DNA of 64,000 bases from UBA8958 sp964571695 (GCA_964571695.1 CAZNDG010000002.1:106157-170156), one strand, 5' to 3'; counted from the stretch's first letter, positions 1 through 9,245 are shown. Translations and numbers: made by a program. The notes: generated by a model not told the origin, from the letters alone.

Positions 1-894
1 GGCGAGGAATATGACGCCGTTCTTTTCGGTGATTCCTTCTTTTTCGGACAGGGCGTCGCGGAGGGGAAAACTCTCACCGATATTTTGCGGGGAAAGGGCC
101 TCAAGGTCCTGAACGTCTCCGAGATTGCCACCAACCCCAGCGATTATTTCCACAAGCTCAACGTCATGAAGTCACAGGGGCTCCGGAGCCGGACCGTGGT
201 CATCGGCCTGTGCATGGACAACGATTTTCAGGACATCGCGGACAAGGACATCGGTCCGGCGCTGGCCCATCGATATCGCACCCCTTTTCTAGCCTACGAC
301 GCCCGTTCCTTCCTGACCCTGGAGCGCCTGCGGTATCAACTGGGCAGAAAAACCCGGCAGATCAAGGACTGGTTCAACCACCGGTTTTTCGGCGCCCCCG
401 ATCGCGAGACCTTGATGGTGCATGAATTCGAGCACCGGCGGAAATTCTATTCCGACTGGCTGCGCTTCTTTGCGGACAACCGTCCGGAGATCATGGCGGC
501 CATGACGGGTTACCCGGCCCGGCCTCTGAATAGGGAAACGCTTTCCGAACCGGAGTATCTGGAAAAGATCCAATTGTGGCCGGCATCCCTGGAAAAGACG
601 ACGCGGATCCTTTTGGCCATGCCGGACCGGCTGCCCGGAACGAGATTTTTAGTGGTCCTTATCCCCGGCCCCCATTACGTGTGGGGTTTCCGTTCCGGGT
701 TATATGACGGCTATGTGGCGCAATTAAAAAAGTCGCTGTCGCCTGCCTTTGAAATTATCGATCTCCACGGCCGGACGACGCCCCGGATGCATTTCCTCCA
801 TGACGGGCACTGGAACGAGGCGGGACACCAGCTCGTGGCGTCGACGCAGTTTCCCTTTTTATCGGCGGCGCCGCCGCAACGGTCTCCGCAATAG
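1..894 (+). CDS. SGNH/GDSL-family hydrolase, 5' end outside window
   Basis: The reading frame is open from the first base, so this is the C-terminal 297 residues of a longer protein. A GDSFFFGQGV block at residues 10-19 is the SGNH nucleophile block (Ser12), and HDGHWNEAGH near the C-terminus supplies the Asp/His of the triad. Such proteins in glycan loci are usually esterases or O-acetyl transfer domains acting on polysaccharide; the acceptor cannot be told. A TTG at 85 could be mistaken for the start, but that would cut off the nucleophile. It converges on the minus-strand group that follows. Confidence 0.75.
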   Translation, partial: GEEYDAVLFGDSFFFGQGVAEGKTLTDILRGKGLKVLNVSEIATNPSDYFHKLNVMKSQGLRSRTVVIGLCMDNDFQDIADKDIGPALAHRYRTPFLAYDARSFLTLERLRYQLGRKTRQIKDWFNHRFFGAPDRETLMVHEFEHRRKFYSDWLRFFADNRPEIMAAMTGYPARPLNRETLSEPEYLEKIQLWPASLEKTTRILLAMPDRLPGTRFLVVLIPGPHYVWGFRSGLYDGYVAQLKKSLSPAFEIIDLHGRTTPRMHFLHDGHWNEAGHQLVASTQFPFLSAAPPQRSPQ

Positions 895-929
895 CGATCC
901 ACGCCTTCTGGGACGCTTTATCATTTAGT

Positions 930-963
930 GACTTGATGAGTTAAGTTACTCAGAAGTCAAGTC
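930..963. terminator. Inverted repeat between convergent genes
   Basis: GACTTGA pairs with TCAAGTC, and an inner TGAGT pairs with ACTCA across a 6-nt loop, with a 4-nt bulge between the two stems. It lies between two convergent stop codons (894 and 1015), where a bidirectional terminator would be expected. There is no T-run on either side, so intrinsic termination is only a guess. Confidence 0.3.
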
Positions 964-1014
964 GAAAGGTATGAATGGCGCGCGAAGGGAAACCGATTGT
1001 AACCATTTAACCGG

Positions 1015-1887
1015 CTACAAAGCGCCTGTTTTAATCTCTTCTAAAAGTACCTTGTATTTATTGATTTTTTCTTCCGTTGCCTGTTTGTCTTTCACAAAAG
1101 GAAGTTCAAATCGGAGCGTGATGATGCGCCACTTTGCCTTGAGCCATTCGGCCCGGCGGATCCGGACGATGGTTTCCGGATGGTAGTGCTTGCGGTAGAA
1201 GAGCCATTCGGCCCGGATCTTTCGGCGCCATACGTCAGCCGGGGGAGAGAGGCGTTCGCTCTGTCCGTGGTGGTGAAGCACCCGGGCGGCGGGTATATAG
1301 CCGACCCGGAAGCCCCGGCGGCGGAGGCGCAGACAGAGGTCTTCATCCTCGCCGTAGAGAAAGAATTCCTCGTCGAAGCCGCCCACTGCCTCTATGGCCC
1401 CCCTTGGGGCGATCATGGCGGCCCCGAGGACGGCGGCGATCTCCCCCGGCAGTTCCGCCAGTTCCCCGGTGGTGTAACGCTCGCTGAGATAACGGTAGGA
1501 AACAGATTCCTGGTCGGAGCCGTCGGGGTTAAGGATCCGGAGCCCCGCCAGCCCCAGCTCGGGATGGCCGTCCATGTGCGCGGCGGCCGCGGCCAGAGCG
1601 CCCTCCTGGAGGACCGTGTCGGGATTGAGGAACAGGATGTGCCGGCCCCGGCACTGGGGAAGGACCTGGTTGTTGGCGGCGCCGAAGCCCCGGTTCTCCT
1701 CATTGGCGGTGATGTTAACCGTCGGGAACCGGTTGGCGACAACGGTGGCGCTCCCGTCGGTGGAGGCGTTGTCAACCACGAAGATCTCCGTGGTCACATC
1801 CCGCTGGCTCAGGACGGAGGTGAGGCAGGGACCGATGAGATCGGCGGTCTGGTAGGAGACAATGATCACGGATACATCAATATTCAT
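1015..1887 (-). CDS. GT2 family glycosyltransferase (WbbL/RfbN-like)
   Basis: This 290-residue protein has a family 2 GT-A fold. The N-terminal strand is VSVIIVSYQT, the nucleotide-binding region has VVDNASTDGS at about 36-45, a DxD-type FLNPDTVL lies near 90, and the acceptor-side motif is GEDEDLCLRLRRRGF. Proteins of this pattern are commonly rhamnosyl- or similar sugar transferases of O-antigen assembly on the cytoplasmic face of the membrane. The ATG is preceded by AGGAAC. The gene sits 20 bp after the stop of the GT4 gene and is the last of the minus-strand group. The sugar transferred cannot be deduced. Confidence 0.85.
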   Translation of the reverse strand: MNIDVSVIIVSYQTADLIGPCLTSVLSQRDVTTEIFVVDNASTDGSATVVANRFPTVNITANEENRGFGAANNQVLPQCRGRHILFLNPDTVLQEGALAAAAAHMDGHPELGLAGLRILNPDGSDQESVSYRYLSERYTTGELAELPGEIAAVLGAAMIAPRGAIEAVGGFDEEFFLYGEDEDLCLRLRRRGFRVGYIPAARVLHHHGQSERLSPPADVWRRKIRAEWLFYRKHYHPETIVRIRRAEWLKAKWRIITLRFELPFVKDKQATEEKINKYKVLLEEIKTGAL

Positions 1888-1907
1888 GTTTGTTCCTGAA
1901 ATAATAT

Positions 1908-3155
1908 TTAAAACCGCCCCTTTGACGATATGATTTTATCGTATATCGCCGCTACTCGACCGGCCGTCTTTTCCCAGGAATGCTCCTGCGCCGTCGCCAG
2001 GGCCGCGGTCCTCATGGCGGTCCGCCGCTCCGGCCGGAGGGCCTGAAAAATGGTTTCGGCGACCCGTTCGACATCATCGGGCCGGGGAACGACAAAACCG
2101 TTTTCCCCTTCCCGGATAAGATCCTTGGCGCCCACATTGCCGCTGACGACGGCGGGCAGCCCTTTGGCCATGGCCTCCAGGACCACCATCCCGAAGGTGT
2201 CGAATTTGGAGAGCATGGCATAGAGATCGCCGGCGGCGTAAATGCGCGTCAGCTCCTCCCGGGAGACGGCGCCCGTGAAGGTTACGCGGTCGCCGATCCT
2301 GGCCGCCCTGGCCTCCTCTTCGTATTTCTGCCGGTCGTCGCCGCCGACGACCAGCAGATGAAAATCCTGCTCGGGGTGGAGGGACTTGATCCTGCCGAGA
2401 CCTGCCAGGAGGAACGCCAGGCCTTTGATGTCGAAGTTCATGGAGGCGAAGACGATCAGCGGCGCGGCTTCCGGCAGGCCGTATCGCCGGCTTGTCTCCC
2501 GCCTTTCCGTTTTGCCGCCCCGTTCCGTGACCGCGCCGGGGTCGATGCCGGGGTGGATGACGGGGACCCGGTCGGGATCCACCGGGTATTCCCGGAGGAA
2601 GATCTCCCGGGCCAGGTGGGATACGGCAAGAAAATACCGGCAGTCTCCCCCCGTGACCATTTCCTTTTCCACCCGGATGGTGGCCAGATCGAAGAGGCTC
2701 GGACGGCGCTTCTTCCTGACCTCCCGCACCCAGAACCGGTGGGGGATTCCGTGCATGGTGAAGAGGTCCGGATGGAACATCCGGTCATGGGCGTGGATGA
2801 TGTGGACGCCGGTCCGGGTGACGGCCCGCTGGGCCAAAACGGCGAAGCCGGGCGTCCGGAGACACCTGGGGAAGAGGATGACGGGGACGTGATGAAAGCG
2901 GATAGATCCGGTGTCTTTATCCGTCCGGCGGCGGTTGGCGAAGACGTGGATTTCCAGGGCGGGATCGACCGCCAGCCGTTCCGTCAGGGCGGCGGCGAAG
3001 CCTTCGGCCCCGCCCACCAGGCCGTACTTGGGGATGACGACGGCGATCCTCCTGGGTCTCAATATACTTTCCTCACTTTCGGCTCGTTGGTGCCTGGGGT
3101 TGTTTCCATCTTTCACCTGAAAATGTGTTCCTATATGGTTGAGTTCCTTAACCAA
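1908..3155 (-). CDS. GT4 family glycosyltransferase
   Basis: This is a GT-B retaining glycosyltransferase of 415 residues. The N-terminal domain has a YGLVGGAEGF loop. The C-terminal domain has VIHPGIDP, the family strand LLVVGGDD, and the donor-binding EX7E region SKFDTFGMVVLEAMAKGLP. The product should be a cytoplasmic, membrane-associated transferase extending a lipid-linked glycan. The TTG at 3155 follows a strong GGGGAGG; a second TTG at 3062 (RPRRIAVVIPKYG) also has GAGGAA upstream and would remove a 31-residue N-terminus with no similarity to the family. Either start is possible. Confidence 0.85.
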   Translation of the reverse strand: MVKELNHIGTHFQVKDGNNPRHQRAESEESILRPRRIAVVIPKYGLVGGAEGFAAALTERLAVDPALEIHVFANRRRTDKDTGSIRFHHVPVILFPRCLRTPGFAVLAQRAVTRTGVHIIHAHDRMFHPDLFTMHGIPHRFWVREVRKKRRPSLFDLATIRVEKEMVTGGDCRYFLAVSHLAREIFLREYPVDPDRVPVIHPGIDPGAVTERGGKTERRETSRRYGLPEAAPLIVFASMNFDIKGLAFLLAGLGRIKSLHPEQDFHLLVVGGDDRQKYEEEARAARIGDRVTFTGAVSREELTRIYAAGDLYAMLSKFDTFGMVVLEAMAKGLPAVVSGNVGAKDLIREGENGFVVPRPDDVERVAETIFQALRPERRTAMRTAALATAQEHSWEKTAGRVAAIYDKIISSKGRF

Positions 3156-3165
3156 TTAATTTCCT

Positions 3166-3214
3166 CCCCTTCAAGGGGATGATTAAGGTGGGGATGGGTC
3201 TGTTTTCCATCCCC
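3166..3214 (-). promoter_or_regulatory. Two hairpins upstream of the GT4 start
   Basis: GGGGATGG (3190-3197) is perfectly complementary to CCATCCCC (3207-3214). A second short stem, CCCC/GGGG (3166-3178), covers the ribosome-binding GGGG of the downstream gene when read on the minus strand. No T-run follows, so an intrinsic terminator is unlikely. The small stem could modulate translation of the GT4 gene; this is only a structural observation. Confidence 0.25.
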
Positions 3215-3231
3215 TTTATGACGGCGTATCG

Positions 3232-4212
3232 TCATGTGTGTTTCATCGCTCCCCCCGGGGCGTGATGGTGGGTGATCTTCCGGTAAGCCTCTCTTACCGC
3301 CGCTGCCTGGCACCAGAGGGATTCATTCCATTCCATGGGGATCCCCTGGGCATCCGTCCGGCCCACGGCGTAAGGGTGGTATTTCTTCGGTTGCAATTCC
3401 GGATACTCGGCGGCCAGGTCATGAAGGAAAGCGTATCCCTGCTGTCTCATCAACGCGGTTAGTTCGTTTCCGAAACGGGCTTCCGTGGATAGATTGCCGT
3501 CGAAGGTTTGGAGGTCTCTCCCGTCGCCGGGGGGATAAATCCTTATTGTCAACTCCTTCTCTTCGTCATTATGGGACGGACGGTGAAAGAGACGGCGCAC
3601 CATGTCGCCGAGCCGTGCCTTGCCCGCGTCTTTACTCCGCCCGTGAGAGCATCCATTGTCGTCCGTTAACGGGGGGGTGTTCCAGCGCCGCACCCGGCCG
3701 CTGCGGGGGAGGATGTCGTGGATGTGGAAAAGGGCGTCGATTCTTTCCGCGGGCATGATATGCTCCTCGATGAACCACCTGAGGAAGGACTCCGTGTGGG
3801 CGCTGTCGAGGAAATATATCCCGTAGTCCGAAGGGGCATGGCGGGAAGTTTTCCTGGCATCGCCGATTTGTAGATTGACGAATCCCTCCAGTCCATATCC
3901 GGCAAAGAGGCTTTTTGCTGCCCGCGATGTTTTGGGATCGATTTCGTGGGTGTCGATCACTCCCCAACGGTTTTCTTTCAAGGCCAGGGCCATGAACATG
4001 GTGGCGTAGCCGCAGGAGGTCGAAATTTCCAGGATCCGGCGCGGTCGCAGGTAGCGGACGAGACAGTAGAGCACCTGTCCGGAAAACCAGTCGTATTGGC
4101 CCGTGGCGGGAAAGAGTTTTTTATTGTAACGGTTCTCCGGCAGGAACTCCAGCTTTACCGTCTCGTGACCGTAGACGCGGACGGCTTTGCGAATGATATT
4201 TCTCATGTTCAT
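3232..4212 (-). CDS. Class I SAM methyltransferase-like protein
   Basis: This protein has 326 residues. A Rossmann motif I region, LEISTSCGYATMFMAL, lies at about 60-76, followed by an acidic strand ending VIDTHEID and a YFLDSAH strand, as in the Methyltransf_24 type. The C-terminal third (from about 240) has no recognised domain. It lies 21 bp downstream of the ligase-like gene and 76 bp upstream of the GT4 gene in the same transcriptional direction, so it probably modifies the same glycan or its precursor. Neither the substrate nor methyl transfer itself can be shown from sequence. Confidence 0.6.
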   Translation of the reverse strand: MNMRNIIRKAVRVYGHETVKLEFLPENRYNKKLFPATGQYDWFSGQVLYCLVRYLRPRRILEISTSCGYATMFMALALKENRWGVIDTHEIDPKTSRAAKSLFAGYGLEGFVNLQIGDARKTSRHAPSDYGIYFLDSAHTESFLRWFIEEHIMPAERIDALFHIHDILPRSGRVRRWNTPPLTDDNGCSHGRSKDAGKARLGDMVRRLFHRPSHNDEEKELTIRIYPPGDGRDLQTFDGNLSTEARFGNELTALMRQQGYAFLHDLAAEYPELQPKKYHPYAVGRTDAQGIPMEWNESLWCQAAAVREAYRKITHHHAPGGAMKHT

Positions 4213-4233
4213 GGCGGCCGGGAAATCCTTTCT

Positions 4234-5517
4234 TCAAGCCTGCTCAGGCGTGGAGGACGCCGGTCCGGGCGGCTGGTCCAATTGCCGTAGGATAACCGTC
4301 ACGGCCATGATCAAGATGAGAACTACCGCGGGAGGACCGCTCAGGGTATTTTCGAACATGCTTTGGACGATCCAAGAGGAAGAGGCGGCCAGCATGGCGA
4401 GACTCCAGTTTCTCACAAAGGAGGAATGCCCCCGGAAGGCCAGGCGCCCGGCGGTCCAGAGCATGCGGAGCATTATGAACAGGAAGAGGGCCAGGCCCAC
4501 AAAACCCGTGCGCACCGCTGTATCGACGATGAAATTATGGGGGGCCTTGTCGGCGACGGGCCGGCGGTAACGTTCCGGGACCCGGGCGTTGTATTTTGCG
4601 AGCAGGTCGTCGTCCTGGTAGGTCTCGAAGCCGAAGCCGACCCCGGTGAGGGGATGATCCTTAGCCAGCTCGTAAAAGATATACCAGGTATTGATCCGGT
4701 CGTCGGTCCTGATTTTGTTGAGCAACGATCCGGGTTCCAGGCGATTCTTCACCGGCATGACAAACACCATGAGAAGGATCAGGGGCAAAAAGAGGAGGAG
4801 GACCTTTTTCAACCGGGGGGCGGCAACGATCAGTCCGATGGTCATGGCCCCCATGGCGCTACGGGTTTGGGTGGCCAGGGTGGCGGCGGTGAGGATGAAC
4901 AGCGCCGCGGCGAGGATGATTCGCTCCGGCGCCGTCTGTTTTTCCAGGAATGAGAACAGGCAAAAGATCAGGGCGGCGATGGTGAGGACGCCGATGACGT
5001 TGGTGGGTATCTCCCAGGGCAGGCGATAGCCGAGTTTTACCGTCAAGGGGTTGCCGAGGATCAGGTAGAAATGGCTCAAAGTTACTACGGCATAGACCGT
5101 TGTGGATGCAATGACGATGAGGATCAATTGATATAGACGTTTCTCCGTGGCGAAGACATTGACGATGAGGCAAAAAATTACCAGGTACTTGAAGAGATGG
5201 GCATAGACGTCGTGACTGCTGTTGCCCGCGTCGAGGGCAAAGGGCAAACCGATACAGGCCCACGCGAGAAACATGCCCAGGGGCAGGGTGAGGGGATTGG
5301 CCATGCGGGTCCCCCCTTTTAACGCCGCCATCATGAGAAAAAGTAAAAACGCGCCGTAGAAGGAGATCTCTTCCACGGCCGTGAGTTTCGGGAAGGGGTT
5401 GAAAAAAATCAGTACGCCCGTAAGGGCGTAAACGGCCTTGCCGATGATTTCCCCGTAAAGGGAAATTCGGGGGTGGGATAGAAAGCGTTGGTAACGGGCA
5501 CGAAATGAGGGCGTCAA
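4234..5517 (-). CDS. O-antigen ligase / Wzy-type polymerase family membrane protein
   Basis: This is a polytopic membrane protein of 427 residues with roughly ten hydrophobic segments. It has the family periplasmic loop between the last helices: an LATQTRSAMG segment, then LTGVGFG and PHNFIVDTAVRTGFVGL. WaaL ligases and Wzy polymerases share this PF04932-type core. Since the locus has an ABC exporter and no visible Wzx flippase, a ligase role is more attractive than polymerase, but this is inference. The start is a TTG at 5517, first gene of the minus-strand group and divergent from the plus-strand run at 5625. Confidence 0.75.
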   Translation of the reverse strand: MTPSFRARYQRFLSHPRISLYGEIIGKAVYALTGVLIFFNPFPKLTAVEEISFYGAFLLFLMMAALKGGTRMANPLTLPLGMFLAWACIGLPFALDAGNSSHDVYAHLFKYLVIFCLIVNVFATEKRLYQLILIVIASTTVYAVVTLSHFYLILGNPLTVKLGYRLPWEIPTNVIGVLTIAALIFCLFSFLEKQTAPERIILAAALFILTAATLATQTRSAMGAMTIGLIVAAPRLKKVLLLFLPLILLMVFVMPVKNRLEPGSLLNKIRTDDRINTWYIFYELAKDHPLTGVGFGFETYQDDDLLAKYNARVPERYRRPVADKAPHNFIVDTAVRTGFVGLALFLFIMLRMLWTAGRLAFRGHSSFVRNWSLAMLAASSSWIVQSMFENTLSGPPAVVLILIMAVTVILRQLDQPPGPASSTPEQA

Positions 5518-5624
5518 TTTTCAATCCGATAAGGGTGTAAATGGAAAGACTTGTCCCGCTACTAACACAGTCGCCGTTAAATTTCATTATTTTAATACCC
5601 AGACGATTGTGATATGGCGGAAGC

Positions 5625-6548
5625 ATGCTGCCTGATGTCTCTTATCTGATCCTGAATTACAACCCCGCCGGCGAGGCCGTGGCCCGGGATGTCCTGGCGG
5701 CCACCCTGAAGGCGTTCTACGAACGGAAGAGCAAAAACCTGCGTGCCGAGGTCTTTTTATGCGATCAGGGATCGCCGGATTTTCACCGGTCCTGGCTTCT
5801 GGAGCGGCAAAAACAGTACGGTTTTTCCTCGCTCCTCCTGAACCGCAATATCGGCATCAGCCGGGCCCTCAACCTCTTTATCCGGATCTGCAAGTCTCCC
5901 GTGGTCGCCCTGATCACCTCCGATGTCCTCATTACCACGGGGATGGATGAGGACCTGTACGAAATCGTTCAGATTCCGGAGGTCTATCAGGCCACGCCCT
6001 ATACGGACAAGAGTGATGTGGACTATCAGATCTGGCGGCCCGAAAGGGAATACGGCGGGGACAACCTGGATTTCGAGTCCTTGAAAAGGGTGAAAGATTC
6101 CCTGCTCAGACGATTTCTGGGTGGACGGGAGCGAAGGTACCTCCGCTATATCGGCGCGGAGTTCAACGTCATGTTCTGGCGGCGGTCGATTTTCGAGAAG
6201 GTCGGTTATTTCGACGAGTCCTGGAAGGCGGCTTACGAGAACAATGATTTTTCTCTCCGGTGTTTCCTGGCCGGCGGCTGCACCGCCCTGAGTTTGGGTT
6301 CTTTCGTCTGGCATTACCACAAGGTGACGGAAAAAAACCAATCCCGGGAACAGACCTATTTGGGGTATGTGGATAACTGGCGGGAAGAAATGAAGAGGCT
6401 CTGGGACGAGAAATGGCCCAAGCTGAGAGATTATGTGGACATCTACAAGCCCCTGGGCAATAAGACGATCACCGATTTTCCGGATCTCCGGGCCCGCTTC
6501 CAGGACAATATTTATCTGCCCTTTGAGCAGCCCATTGAGTACGATTGA
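5625..6548 (+). CDS. GT2 family glycosyltransferase
   Basis: This 307-residue GT-A protein has SYLILNYN at the N-terminus, FLCDQGSPD at the nucleotide-binding site and NRNIGISRALNLF in the helix after strand 3. The region where DxD is expected reads ALITSDVLI, and YENNDFSLRCFLAGG is a good match to the usual ED-bearing acceptor helix. The classical DxD is therefore reduced to a single Asp, as in some GT2 members. First gene of the long plus-strand run. Sugar specificity is unknown. Confidence 0.75.
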   Translation: MLPDVSYLILNYNPAGEAVARDVLAATLKAFYERKSKNLRAEVFLCDQGSPDFHRSWLLERQKQYGFSSLLLNRNIGISRALNLFIRICKSPVVALITSDVLITTGMDEDLYEIVQIPEVYQATPYTDKSDVDYQIWRPEREYGGDNLDFESLKRVKDSLLRRFLGGRERRYLRYIGAEFNVMFWRRSIFEKVGYFDESWKAAYENNDFSLRCFLAGGCTALSLGSFVWHYHKVTEKNQSREQTYLGYVDNWREEMKRLWDEKWPKLRDYVDIYKPLGNKTITDFPDLRARFQDNIYLPFEQPIEYD

Positions 6549-6575
6549 AACGATGCGAAAGCGAGGGACAAGCCG

Positions 6576-7247
6576 ATGCTGAAAGGTAGCTGGGAGCTGC
6601 GGGATACGGCCAAGGGCGCCCTGGAGAAGTCTCTGGCGGCGGTGCGCCGCCGGGCCTTGAACCGGACGGATATCTGTGACCATTTGGAGACGCTCTTTGT
6701 CGAATGTCTCGCCATTCGTCCGGCGTTGATCGTGGAGCTGGGTTCCGGGGACGGAGAATCCACTTTTGTCCTGGAACGGATCGCCAAGCTCTGGGACGCC
6801 CCATTGGTGAGCGTGGACATCGATGATCGGGCCGAGGTGGGCAGCTATTCCCGGCGCCGGTTCGTGCGGATGGACGATATCGCCTTCGCGGCGCAATTCC
6901 CAGCCTGGTGCGCCGCCCAGGGGCTGCCGGCGGCGATCGATATCCTCTTTGTCGATACCAGCCATCTCTACGGGCATACGGGGGCGGAGATAAAGGGCTG
7001 GTTCCCCTATCTTGCCGACCGGTGCAAGGTCGTTTTTCATGACACCAATCTCCGGGAGGTTTTTACCCGCAAGGACGGCAGTGAGGGCCGGGGCTGGGAC
7101 AACGAGCGGGGGGTGATCAGGTCCATCGAGGATTGGTTCGGCATGGACTTCGATGAAACGAAGGATTTCGTCCTGGAAAAAAACGGCTGGCTGATCCGCC
7201 ATTGGCGGCACTGCAACGGTCTGATGATCATGGACCGATACTTTTGA
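6576..7247 (+). CDS. Class I SAM-dependent methyltransferase-like (CmcI/Methyltransf_24 type)
   Basis: This is a 223-residue single-domain Rossmann protein. VELGSGDGESTFVL is motif I, SVDIDD gives the acidic residue for SAM ribose, and DILFVDTSHLYGHTGAEI is the DxSH-type catalytic/metal strand typical of cephalosporin hydroxylase (CmcI) relatives. The ATG at 6576 has GAGGGA upstream. It follows a GT2 gene by 27 bp and precedes another GT, so sugar or aglycone O-methylation during assembly is likely. The acceptor is unknown. Confidence 0.65.
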   Translation: MLKGSWELRDTAKGALEKSLAAVRRRALNRTDICDHLETLFVECLAIRPALIVELGSGDGESTFVLERIAKLWDAPLVSVDIDDRAEVGSYSRRRFVRMDDIAFAAQFPAWCAAQGLPAAIDILFVDTSHLYGHTGAEIKGWFPYLADRCKVVFHDTNLREVFTRKDGSEGRGWDNERGVIRSIEDWFGMDFDETKDFVLEKNGWLIRHWRHCNGLMIMDRYF

Positions 7248-7299
7248 AACTCCGGCAGGGAGTTCGGGGGAGGCCGTGTGGATGGGAGGGGTTGGAGTT

Positions 7300-8271
7300 A
7301 TGACGCCGGAGAATGCTAAGGCGCCCCTTTCCGTGGCCATTATCACCAAGGACGAGGAGGATAACCTGCCCCGCTGTCTGAGCAGTGTTGCCTTTGCCGC
7401 CCAGATCGTTGTCGTGGATTCGGGCAGCGGGGACAACACGGTGCGCATCGCCCGGGACTTCGGCTGCGAAGTCTATGAGGAACCGTGGCGGGGGGGATTC
7501 GGCGCCCAGAAACAGTTTGCCATAGACCGGTGCCGCCAGCCCTGGATCCTTGTTCTCGATGCCGATGAGAGGCTTCCGGCGGCTACGGCGGCGGCGATCG
7601 GCGGGATAGCAGCCGCCGGAGGAACGGCGGCTACCCTCGGGTGGGAGGCTGACGGGGACAATGAAGAATGCCTTTCCGAAAAAACAAACGGTGATCGGGG
7701 TGGGGAAGGAGACGGCCCAAGGCCCGGTTTTATGCCGCCCGAAATGGTGGCCATAGGGAACGGCGGCGCTTGCGGCTGCGCCGGGACCCCCGGCGGCGGG
7801 AGTTACGGTTCCCCGGCCGGATTCAGCTTTCCCAGGAAAAACTTTTTTCAAGGCCGGTGGATCCGTCATGCCGGCTGGTGGCCCGACCGCCTGATCCGCC
7901 TTTTCCGACGGGGATGCGGGAGGATGTCGGCGGCGGCGGTCCATGAAGGGGTGGAGGTGACGGGGCCCGTGGCCGCTCTGGACTATCCCATCGAGCATTA
8001 CACGGAAAGCGACCTGGGCGAGATTTTGCGAAAGATAGACCGCTATTCAACTCTGGGTGCCCGGGAGGCCCATGCCGCCGGTCGTCGGGCAACGGTGGCC
8101 GGGGCGGTAGGCCGGGCGGGACTGACATTCCTTCAGGGCTATCTCCTCCGCGGGGGCTTTCTCGACGGTCCGCCGGGACTGACCCTTGCCGTTACCGACG
8201 CCGTCAACAAGTTCTTCAAGTACGCGAAGTTAGCTGAGATAAGCAGGGCGCATGTCCATGGTGAGCCGTGA
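7300..8271 (+). CDS. GT2 glycosyltransferase, WaaE/KdtX-like, with inserted linker
   Basis: The N-terminal part is a clear WaaE-type GT2: VAIITKDEEDNLPRCL, VVVDSGSGDNT, GGFGAQKQFAI and the LDADER metal site. The C-terminal part resumes with PRKNFFQGRWIRHAGWWPDR and LIRLFRR, which in this family normally follows the DxD region closely. Between them, residues about 103-173 are a Gly/Glu-rich stretch with no family counterpart. WaaE-type enzymes add hexose to the inner core. I chose the ATG at 7300 (GGGAGGGG upstream) over a GTG at 7276. The frame is unbroken, so the gene looks functional despite the insertion. Confidence 0.8.
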   Translation: MTPENAKAPLSVAIITKDEEDNLPRCLSSVAFAAQIVVVDSGSGDNTVRIARDFGCEVYEEPWRGGFGAQKQFAIDRCRQPWILVLDADERLPAATAAAIGGIAAAGGTAATLGWEADGDNEECLSEKTNGDRGGEGDGPRPGFMPPEMVAIGNGGACGCAGTPGGGSYGSPAGFSFPRKNFFQGRWIRHAGWWPDRLIRLFRRGCGRMSAAAVHEGVEVTGPVAALDYPIEHYTESDLGEILRKIDRYSTLGAREAHAAGRRATVAGAVGRAGLTFLQGYLLRGGFLDGPPGLTLAVTDAVNKFFKYAKLAEISRAHVHGEP

Positions 8272-9245
8272 AGAATGAACCTGAAAAGATCCAAAGTGGC
8301 ACGACAAGTACGGACCTTACGATCGTCATTGTCAACTGGAACACCCGGAAGCTCCTCGCGGATTGCCTGGATTCCGTAGCCGGGACGGTGCAGGGCCCGA
8401 CCTATGAGGTCATAGTCGTCGATAACGCCTCCACCGACGGGAGCATCGGAATGCTCAGGGATGAATATCCCGAGGTCAGGGTTATCGCCAATGATGTCAA
8501 CCGGGGCTTCGGCGCGGCGAACAACCAGGCCTTTGCCGTCATGGCGGGGAGATACGCCCTCCTCCTCAACACCGACACGGTGCTTACCGATAAAGCCGTG
8601 AAGGAACTTTATGCTTTTATGGAAGGACATCCCGAGGCGGGGATGTGTTGTGGACAGCTTCTCAATGGCGACGGGAGCAAACAGAATTCCATCGCGTCTT
8701 TTCCCACCCTTCTGACCTTGCTGACCAACATGTCCCTCCTGGAGTATCTTTTACCTGGTAGATATCCCAGCAAACGTTATGATCATGCCGGCCCAGTTGA
8801 GGTCGATTCAGGTGTCGGAGCATGTCTTATGGTGCGCAAGAAGGCTATGGATGTGGTCGGTTGGTTCGATGAGCGGTACTTCTTCTTTTTCGAAGAAACT
8901 GACTGGGCCTATCGGATGCGTCAAGAGGGTTGGAAGGTTTATCATGTCCCGACGGCCTACATCTATCATTTACAGGGCCAAAGCATCGGTCCCGATATCC
9001 GTTCGCGAATAGAATTCTACCGTTCTAGAAACCAGTTTTTTCAAAAATGGCATTCCCCCATCTATTATGTTCTGATCCGGACCGTCGTGTTCGGGCGGCT
9101 GTTGATAAACTGGCTGCTTACGATCCTCGCCAATGCCCTGTGCCTGGGACTCTACCGCCACCAGCGTCGGAAGCTGGCAGTTTATACCTGCTTGATCCGC
9201 TGGCATTTTAAAGATTTGATTATTTCTTACCCAAAGTCTGCTTGA
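8268..9245 (+). CDS. GT2 family glycosyltransferase (WbbL-like)
   Basis: A 325-residue GT2 with IVIVNWNTRKLL, VVDNASTDGS, NRGFGAANNQ, the DxD strand LLLNTDTVL and FFFFEETDWAYRMRQEGW. The last 60 residues contain a hydrophobic segment near LLINWLLTILANALCL that may anchor it to the inner membrane. The GTG start overlaps the previous stop by 4 bp, indicating translational coupling. It is closely related in pattern to the GT2 at 1015-1887. Rhamnosyl-type activity is common for this group but is not provable here. Confidence 0.85.
   Translation: MKNEPEKIQSGTTSTDLTIVIVNWNTRKLLADCLDSVAGTVQGPTYEVIVVDNASTDGSIGMLRDEYPEVRVIANDVNRGFGAANNQAFAVMAGRYALLLNTDTVLTDKAVKELYAFMEGHPEAGMCCGQLLNGDGSKQNSIASFPTLLTLLTNMSLLEYLLPGRYPSKRYDHAGPVEVDSGVGACLMVRKKAMDVVGWFDERYFFFFEETDWAYRMRQEGWKVYHVPTAYIYHLQGQSIGPDIRSRIEFYRSRNQFFQKWHSPIYYVLIRTVVFGRLLINWLLTILANALCLGLYRHQRRKLAVYTCLIRWHFKDLIISYPKSA

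Noticed and set aside
3190..3214. Intrinsic terminator after the methyltransferase-like gene
   Set aside because: The stem is not followed by a T-run on the minus strand.
5757..7448. Long minus-strand open frame opposite two plus-strand genes
   Set aside because: It is a high-GC shadow frame with no recognisable motif; the plus-strand GT2 and methyltransferase-like genes explain the stretch.
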